A DNA stretch of 18,140 bases. It comes from an uncultured Oscillospiraceae bacterium. GTDB taxonomy: Bacteria; Bacillota; Clostridia; Oscillospirales; Oscillospiraceae. The notes under the pieces are model-generated. The model saw only the letters and a list, made by a program, of their open reading frames with translations. It was not told where the DNA came from and did not search any database. Position numbers and translations under genes: made by a program. The stretch lies in NCBI GenBank assembly GCA_910577415.1, contig CAJTLK010000038.1, positions 1 to 18,140 of the forward strand. The letters are read 5' to 3'. Below, one piece after another: positions 14,384 through 18,140 of the stretch (the stretch's first letter is position 1; the number at the start of each line of letters is the position of its first letter).

Positions 14384-15988
14384 ATGGCAGTAAAATACAT
14401 TTTCGTCACCGGAGGCGTAGTCTCCGGCTTGGGTAAGGGCATCACCGCCGCGTCCCTGGGGCGGCTGCTGAAGCAGCGGGGGTTAAAGGTAAAGGTCCAG
14501 AAGCTGGACCCCTACCTCAACGTGGACCCCGGCACCATGAGCCCCTACCAGCACGGAGAGGTCTTTGTCACCGACGACGGCGCCGAGACTGACCTGGACC
14601 TGGGCCACTATGAGCGCTTCATCGACGAAAATCTGACCCTCCACTCCTCAGTCTCCTCCGGCAAGGTCTATTGGAACGTCCTGAACCGGGAACGCTCCGG
14701 GGACTATCTGGGGGGCACCGTCCAGATCATCCCCCATATCACCAATGAGATCAAGGCGCACATTTACGCCCTGGACACCCCAGATACCGACGTGGCCATC
14801 GTGGAGATCGGCGGCACGGTGGGCGACATCGAGAGCCAGCCCTTCTTAGAGGCTATCCGCCAGGTCTGCGCCGAGCGGGGGCGACAGAACGTGATGTTTA
14901 TCCACGTCTCCCTCATCGTCTCCATCCCCGGCTCCGGAGAGCTGAAGAGCAAGCCCACCCAGCACTCGGCCAAGGAGCTACTGAGCCTGGGTATCCAGCC
15001 CGACGTGATCGTCTGCCGCTCCGACGCACCGGTGAGCCAGGACATTCTGGACAAAATTTCCCTCTTCTGCAACATCCCCGCCGATCACGCCATTCCCAAC
15101 CTCACCGCCGATATTCTCTACGAGGTGCCCCTGATGCTGGAGCGGGAGGGGCTGGCCGACGTGGTGGTCCGCCGCTTAGGGCTGATCTGCCACTCCCCCG
15201 ACCTCACCGAGTGGGCCACCATGGTCCACCGGGCCAAGAACGTCCACGGCGAGGTAAAGATCGCTCTGGTGGGCAAGTACACCGCCCTCCACGACGCCTA
15301 CCTCTCGGTGGTGGAGGCCCTCCACCATGGCGGCATCGAAAACGACGTTAAGGTGAATATCCAGTGGACAGATTCCGAGACCATTACCGATGAAAACGCC
15401 GCCGAAATTTTGGGCGGCGTCCACGGGATCATTGTCCCCGGCGGCTTTGGTGATCGGGGGGTGGAAGGCATGATCTCCGCCATCCGGTACGCCCGGGAAA
15501 AGGGCGTGCCCTACTTCGGCATCTGTCTGGGAATGCAGATGGCGGTGATTGAGTTCGCCCGCCACTGCGCCAACATGGACGACGCCCACTCCTCCGAGTT
15601 CACCTCCACCGCCCACCCGGTCATCGACCTTATGCCCGATCAGGTGGGGATCACCGCCAAGGGGGGCACCATGCGCCTGGGAGCTTACCCCTGCCATGTG
15701 ACGGGCCGGGACACCAAAACATACGCCGCCTATGCTGCCGACGATATCTCCGAGCGCCACCGCCACCGCTACGAGTTCAACAACCAGTTCCGTCAGGCCC
15801 TCACCGACGCGGGACTGACGCTGGCGGGGCTTTCCCCCGATGAGCGGCTGGTGGAGATCATTGAGCTGCCCGGCCACCCCTGGTTCGTAGGCGTCCAGTT
15901 CCACCCGGAATTTAAGTCCAGGCCCAACAAAGCCCATCCGCTGTTCCGGGACTTCATTGCCGCGGCCAAAGCCCGCCGAAAAAGTTGA
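14384..15988 (+). CDS. pyrG: CTP synthase
   Basis: Converts UTP to CTP using ATP and glutamine, the last step of de novo pyrimidine nucleotide synthesis. The 534-residue product has the amidoligase domain starting KYIFVTGGVVSGLGKGITAA with the P-loop lysine K18, DPYLNVDPGTMSPYQHGEVFV, and the class I glutamine amidotransferase domain with PGGFGDRG, GICLGMQ with nucleophile C381, and HPEF with H507 and E509 of the triad. All key residues are present. The start is ATG 14384, 8 bases after AGGAG; an in-frame GTG at 14375 overlaps that ribosome site. The short 47-base gap shows no G-rich initiation region plus T-run hairpin of the kind that attenuates pyrG in some Firmicutes, so that control is probably absent. 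Confidence 0.97.
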   Translation: MAVKYIFVTGGVVSGLGKGITAASLGRLLKQRGLKVKVQKLDPYLNVDPGTMSPYQHGEVFVTDDGAETDLDLGHYERFIDENLTLHSSVSSGKVYWNVLNRERSGDYLGGTVQIIPHITNEIKAHIYALDTPDTDVAIVEIGGTVGDIESQPFLEAIRQVCAERGRQNVMFIHVSLIVSIPGSGELKSKPTQHSAKELLSLGIQPDVIVCRSDAPVSQDILDKISLFCNIPADHAIPNLTADILYEVPLMLEREGLADVVVRRLGLICHSPDLTEWATMVHRAKNVHGEVKIALVGKYTALHDAYLSVVEALHHGGIENDVKVNIQWTDSETITDENAAEILGGVHGIIVPGGFGDRGVEGMISAIRYAREKGVPYFGICLGMQMAVIEFARHCANMDDAHSSEFTSTAHPVIDLMPDQVGITAKGGTMRLGAYPCHVTGRDTKTYAAYAADDISERHRHRYEFNNQFRQALTDAGLTLAGLSPDERLVEIIELPGHPWFVGVQFHPEFKSRPNKAHPLFRDFIAAAKARRKS

Positions 15989-16024
15989 AGCTTCGGAGCG
16001 GTTTTCCGTGAAATCGTATAAAAA

Positions 16025-16053
16025 TTGCATTTTTTCTCAAGGTATGCTATACT
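16025..16053 (+). promoter_or_regulatory. Strong sigma-A type promoter for the CBS-domain gene
   Basis: TTGCAT (16025-16030) and TATACT (16048-16053) are separated by 17 bases, and TGC (16045-16047) makes it an extended -10. Start near 16060 gives a leader of about 70 bases that contains a small CCGCCG/CGGCGG stem (16076-16093). Confidence 0.78.
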
Positions 16054-16131
16054 CTTGAATAGTGTTTTCCAACACCCGCCGTTTTCCCGGCGGAACTCTT
16101 CCCCCCGCGATAGAAAAAGGAGGAATCATTT

Positions 16132-17061
16132 GTGTCCGACCCTGCCACAGTGCCCTTATCTCTGCCCACCGCCGCCCTGGTCTCCATCATTGCCCTTTCC
16201 CTTTGCTGCGTGGCCCTGGCCGCCGGAGTAGTTGTCCTCTGTCTGAAGCTCCGCGCCCTCAACAAGCGGGTTTCCGAAGAGGATATCCGCCAGCTGGTGG
16301 ACATCGGCGAGGAGACCGGCAATATCGAGAAGGAGGAGAAGGAACTCATTGAGAATGTCTTTGAGTTCAACAACTCCACTGCCGCCGACGTGATGGTGCA
16401 CCGCACCGACGTCACCATGCTCTGGATCGAGGACAGTCCCGAGGAGATCATGGAGAACATCCGCACCTCCGGCCTCACCCGCTTCCCGGTTTACGACGAG
16501 GACACCGACGACATCATCGGCATCCTCAACACCCGGGACTATCTGCTCAACGCTCAGGAGGAACACCCCAAAAGCCTGCGGGAGCTGCTGCGGAAGGCTT
16601 ACTTTGTCCCCGAGACCGTCCGTACCGACGTGCTCTTCCGGGATATGCAGAGCCGGAAGACCCACTTCGCCGTGGTGGTGGACGAATACGGTGGCACCAG
16701 CGGCATCATCACTATGGAAGACCTCATTGAAGAGCTGGTGGGCAACATCTACGATGAATTCGACCCCCAGGACGAGCAGGAGATCGTCCCCCTGGACGAC
16801 AGCCACTGGCGCATTTCCGGCGCCGCGGCCTTGGAGGACGTGGCCGAGGTCCTGGGTATTGCGTTCCCCGAAGACGAGGAGGCCGAGACCCTGGGCGGGC
16901 TGGTCTTCGCCAGTCTGGACGTGATCCCCGCCGACGGAACCCACCCCACCGTGGACGCCTACGGGCTCCATATCCAGGTGGAGGAACTCAGTGACCGCCG
17001 GGTGGAATGGGCCAAGGTGAGCAAGCTCTCCCCTGCCCAGGAGCCGGAGGAAGAAAAGTAA
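16132..17061 (+). CDS. CorC/HlyC-type CBS-pair protein with a single membrane anchor
   Basis: Member of the CorC/HlyC family, associated with magnesium/cobalt homeostasis; the precise role here is inferred. The 309-residue product has one hydrophobic helix at about 13-39, a basic and acidic linker, a CBS pair at about 85-208 (AADVMVHRTDVTML; TRFPVYDEDTDDIIGIL; THFAVVVDEYGGTSGIITMEDLIEELVG), and a CorC_HlyC transporter-associated domain at about 215-298. Full-length relatives carry a four-helix CNNM/DUF21 membrane domain and exceed 400 residues; here it is replaced by a single helix, so it resembles soluble CorC with an anchor. The start is GTG 16132, 8 bases after AGGAGG, so no upstream extension is expected. 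Own strong promoter; the XRE gene follows 70 bases later. Confidence 0.9.
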   Translation: MSDPATVPLSLPTAALVSIIALSLCCVALAAGVVVLCLKLRALNKRVSEEDIRQLVDIGEETGNIEKEEKELIENVFEFNNSTAADVMVHRTDVTMLWIEDSPEEIMENIRTSGLTRFPVYDEDTDDIIGILNTRDYLLNAQEEHPKSLRELLRKAYFVPETVRTDVLFRDMQSRKTHFAVVVDEYGGTSGIITMEDLIEELVGNIYDEFDPQDEQEIVPLDDSHWRISGAAALEDVAEVLGIAFPEDEEAETLGGLVFASLDVIPADGTHPTVDAYGLHIQVEELSDRRVEWAKVSKLSPAQEPEEEK

Positions 17062-17131
17062 AGCAAGGTTCTCCTCACAGCAAAGCCTTTTGAGACACAA
17101 AAGAAATTACACAGACTGCGCGGTGAGAAAA

Positions 17132-17521
17132 ATGATACGAACTCAATTACGAGAAATGAAAGAAAAATGCGGTATGAGCAACAAGGAGCTGGCCGAGCGC
17201 TCCGGCGTGTCCCTGCCCACGGTCAACCGCATCATGTCCGGCCAGACCGACGTTCCCAATTACCAGACGGTCTGCGATCTGGTGATGGCTATGGGCGGCT
17301 CCCTGGACGAGATGGCCGGGATACATAAGGAGGCCGTCACCCTCCACGAGACTTCTTCCGAGGGGTACATGGCGGTCATCCAGGACAAAAGCCGCATTAT
17401 CGCCGAGAAGGACCGGTGGATCAAAAGGCCGTTTATGATCTCCCTGGCTTTAGTAGTCACCTTTTTGACGGTCCTGATCTACGATTACCTGCATCCCGTG
17501 GTGGGTTTTATCCGCCGCTGA
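17132..17521 (+). CDS. Small membrane-anchored XRE-type transcriptional regulator
   Basis: Probable DNA-binding regulator held at the membrane. The 129-residue product has an HTH_XRE-like domain at about 3-62 (MSNKELAERSGVSLPTVNRI gives the two helices of the motif), a charged linker about 65-98 that may form a short coiled coil (IQDKSRIIAEKDRWIK), and one membrane helix at about 100-119 followed by a short basic tail. No ligand or sensor domain is visible. I start at ATG 17132, with GGTGAG a few bases upstream. An in-frame TTG at 17090 lies in a small inverted repeat (CTTTTG/CAAAAG, 17087-17103) and lacks a ribosome site. The stop lies 41 bases before a cluster of palindromic sites, which makes it a candidate binder of them, but that link is inference. 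Confidence 0.85.
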   Translation: MIRTQLREMKEKCGMSNKELAERSGVSLPTVNRIMSGQTDVPNYQTVCDLVMAMGGSLDEMAGIHKEAVTLHETSSEGYMAVIQDKSRIIAEKDRWIKRPFMISLALVVTFLTVLIYDYLHPVVGFIRR

Positions 17522-17563
17522 AGGGAAAAACCGTGTAAAGCATAAAAATTTCAAATTTTCCTG

Positions 17564-17623
17564 TATCAAGGATGATAGTTTTCGCGACAGACATGTATGT
17601 CGTAAAAACTATCATCCTTGATA
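17564..17623 (+). repeat. Large imperfect hairpin (about 30-base arms)
   Basis: Sites one and two are the outer arms of one long inverted repeat. Fifteen bases plus a TTTT/AAAA extension pair without error (17564-17582 with 17605-17623). After one mismatch and a G-T pair, CGACA/TGTCG continues inward almost to the centre. Only two mismatches interrupt the arms. No T-run follows, so it is not a simple terminator. Confidence 0.8.
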
Positions 17624-17641
17624 GCGTTTTGGGGCAAAAAC

Positions 17642-17677
17642 TATCACCGATGATAGCGGGTACTATCATCGGTGATA
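17642..17677 (+). repeat. Second hairpin, perfect 15-bp stem
   Basis: TATCACCGATGATAG (17642-17656) pairs with CTATCATCGGTGATA (17663-17677) without mismatch across a 6-base loop, CGGGTA. Sites three and four form its arms. No T-run follows. Confidence 0.82.
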
Positions 17678-17765
17678 TTGACTTTGGGCGGAAAAACCTC
17701 CGCCGCTATCATGGATGTATACCGAAATCTACAACGGTGATAGTGGACGCTATCAAGTATGAGTA

Positions 17766-17794
17766 TTGACGGATTCGGAAACCGGGTGTACTTT
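17766..17794 (+). promoter_or_regulatory. Possible promoter beside the palindrome cluster
   Basis: TTGACG (17766-17771, 5/6) stands 17 bases from a weak TACTTT (17789-17794, 3/6). It abuts the last palindrome, which ends at 17765, so a bound regulator would contact the -35. It would transcribe a leader of about 210 bases toward the ricin-like gene. Confidence 0.35.
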
Positions 17795-17809
17795 GGCGCC
17801 AGAAGCAGA

Positions 17810-17853
17810 GCTCAAGCGTCTTCCAACAGTTTCCACCGTTCTTCAACTTGAGC
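17810..17853 (+). repeat. Long-loop inverted repeat in the leader
   Basis: GCTCAAG (17810-17816) and CTTGAGC (17847-17853) are perfect 7-base complements around a 30-base loop. Possibly part of a folded leader RNA; no known riboswitch was recognised. Confidence 0.4.
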
Positions 17854-17860
17854 GAGAGAT

Positions 17861-17893
17861 AAAAAATGCTTCCTGATCCCATCATCAGGAAGC
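17861..17893 (-). terminator. Hairpin with T-run on the minus strand
   Basis: A perfect 10-bp stem, GCTTCCTGAT (17868-17877) with ATCAGGAAGC (17884-17893), has a 6-base loop. On the minus strand it is followed by A and six T residues (17861-17866), the form of an intrinsic terminator for leftward transcripts. On the plus strand no T-run follows, so it would act only as a leader stem. No minus-strand gene was found to its right within the window. Confidence 0.55.
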
Positions 17894-17928
17894 CGGATCA
17901 AAACAGAAACGGAGGAGAGTCCAATGCA

Positions 17929-17994
17929 GTGAAAAATTTACATTTAGTAAAAGCAAGTCCGACAATCAAGACAAATCAAAAAATTCAAACATAA
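17929..17994 (+). CDS. Possible 21-residue leader peptide
   Basis: A GTG at 17929 opens a 21-codon frame rich in Lys, Thr and Asn (begins MKNLHLVKAS) that stops at 17992, 18 bases before the ricin-like start. The ribosome site GGAGGAGAG (17911-17919) is better placed for an ATG at 17924, which reads only Met-Gln-stop and overlaps the GTG. Either is a minimal upstream frame or a coincidence. Confidence 0.25.
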   Translation: MKNLHLVKASPTIKTNQKIQT

Positions 17995-18012
17995 ATCATG
18001 GAGGAAATTATT

Positions 18013-18140
18013 ATGGCTTATTATACTATTAAATCTCGTCTGGGCAACAATCTTTACCTGAGCGTTGATGCCGGGCGGACATCTGTTTCGTTGAAGACTG
18101 GGGTCGCCAGCGCCAATCAGCAATGGCGTTGTTCCGGTCT
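18013..18140 (+). CDS. Ricin-type beta-trefoil-like protein, N-terminal part only
   Basis: The gene runs off the right edge after 42 codons. The start ATG 18013 has GGAGG (18000-18004) 8 bases upstream. The product begins MAYYTIKSRLGNNLYLSVDA and continues to SANQQWRCSG. The order, a beta-strand 'YTIKSRLGNNLYLSV' followed about 20 residues later by Q-x-W (QQW), is that of a ricin B-like carbohydrate-binding repeat. No signal peptide is present at this start, so the visible part would be cytosolic or leaderless. Codons such as TCT, CGT, CTT, TAT and ATT are used freely, unlike the strongly GC-ending genes to the left, which suggests acquisition by transfer. Full domain content is unknown. Confidence 0.7.
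   Translation, partial: MAYYTIKSRLGNNLYLSVDAGRTSVSLKTGVASANQQWRCSG

Larger units (their letters stand above)
17563..17765 (+). repeat. Cluster of six CTATCA-N4-TGATAG palindromes (operator-like)
   Basis: Sixteen-base sites begin at 17563 (11 of 12 fixed bases), 17609 (12/12), 17641 (12/12), 17663 (11/12), 17706 (weaker right half TGTATA) and 17750 (weaker right half TGAGTA). A lone TGATAG sits at 17738. Distances between starts are 46, 32, 22, 43 and 44 bases, near whole helical turns for several pairs. Sites two and three share flanks, AAAAA before and CG after. Clustered palindromes with a variable four-base centre are typical of dimeric HTH repressors; TATCA half-sites resemble phage-repressor operators. 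Confidence 0.75.
17522..18012 (+). other. Non-coding stretch with palindromes, hairpins and leader
   Basis: These 490 bases hold no convincing gene. From left to right they contain an AT-rich start, the cluster of CTATCA-N4-TGATAG sites (17563-17765), a possible promoter at 17766, a long-range GCTCAAG/CTTGAGC pairing (17810-17853), a perfect hairpin (17868-17893), and a possible leader peptide (17929-17994). The base composition is clearly more AT-rich than in the genes to the left. Confidence 0.8.

Noticed and set aside
17563..17765. CRISPR-like reading of the repeated elements
   Set aside because: Spacing is irregular (22 to 46 bases), copies occur in both orientations as palindromes and no cas gene is present.
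17572..17769. 65-codon plus-strand frame through the palindrome cluster
   Set aside because: It is made of the repeats themselves, has no spaced ribosome site and shows no recognisable domain.

Overview
The window looks like chromosome from a GC-rich, Gram-positive gut-type Clostridia (Oscillospiraceae-like; this taxonomic guess is inference). The evidence is a SecG-RNase R pair, several lipoproteins with LxxC lipoboxes and Pro/Thr/Ser linkers, a DUF4358-MBOAT-DHHW trio, a DUF1846 protein, strong GGAGG ribosome binding sites and heavily GC-biased third codon positions. No rRNA, tRNA, CRISPR array or transposase gene was seen.

Layout. (1) Positions 1-1241, minus strand: the 5' end of a secreted protein behind a near-consensus promoter, then uridine kinase (udk) with a clear terminator, preceded by a 78-codon unknown ORF. 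(2) 1203-3767, plus strand: secG, its terminator, and an RNase R that lacks the usual N-terminal helix-turn-helix. (3) 3817-8371, plus: a PstS-like phosphate-binding-type lipoprotein followed by two tandem paralogous WG-repeat lipoproteins, behind an 11-bp-periodic TGTnAC array that resembles a Pho box. (4) 8457-11950, plus: a second 11-bp-periodic TGTnAC array, a DUF4358 lipoprotein, an MBOAT O-acyltransferase and a DHHW protein, probably a surface-polymer acylation system, closed by a bidirectional terminator. A promoter embedded in a perfect 10-bp inverted repeat lies inside this operon. (5) 11952-12725, minus: a TauE/SafE permease. (6) 12755-15988, plus: DUF1846 protein and CTP synthase (pyrG). 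(7) 16025-17521, plus: a CorC-like CBS protein with one membrane anchor behind a strong promoter, then a small membrane-anchored XRE-type regulator.

(8) From about 17522 to the end the sequence changes character. It is more AT-rich and holds 490 bases without a convincing gene. Here lies a cluster of six imperfect CTATCA-N4-TGATAG palindromes, four of them paired into two long hairpins, then further hairpins and a possible leader peptide. The 5' end of a ricin-type beta-trefoil (QxW) protein follows, with codon use unlike the genes to the left. This is the accessory-looking part of the window.

The most interesting signals are the two related 11-bp-periodic arrays, which would place a phosphate-type binding lipoprotein operon and a surface acylation operon under one OmpR/PhoB-type regulator, and the palindrome cluster between the membrane XRE regulator and the ricin-like gene. 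All pairings and spacings were counted by eye from the sequence; family assignments rest on motif recognition without database searches.
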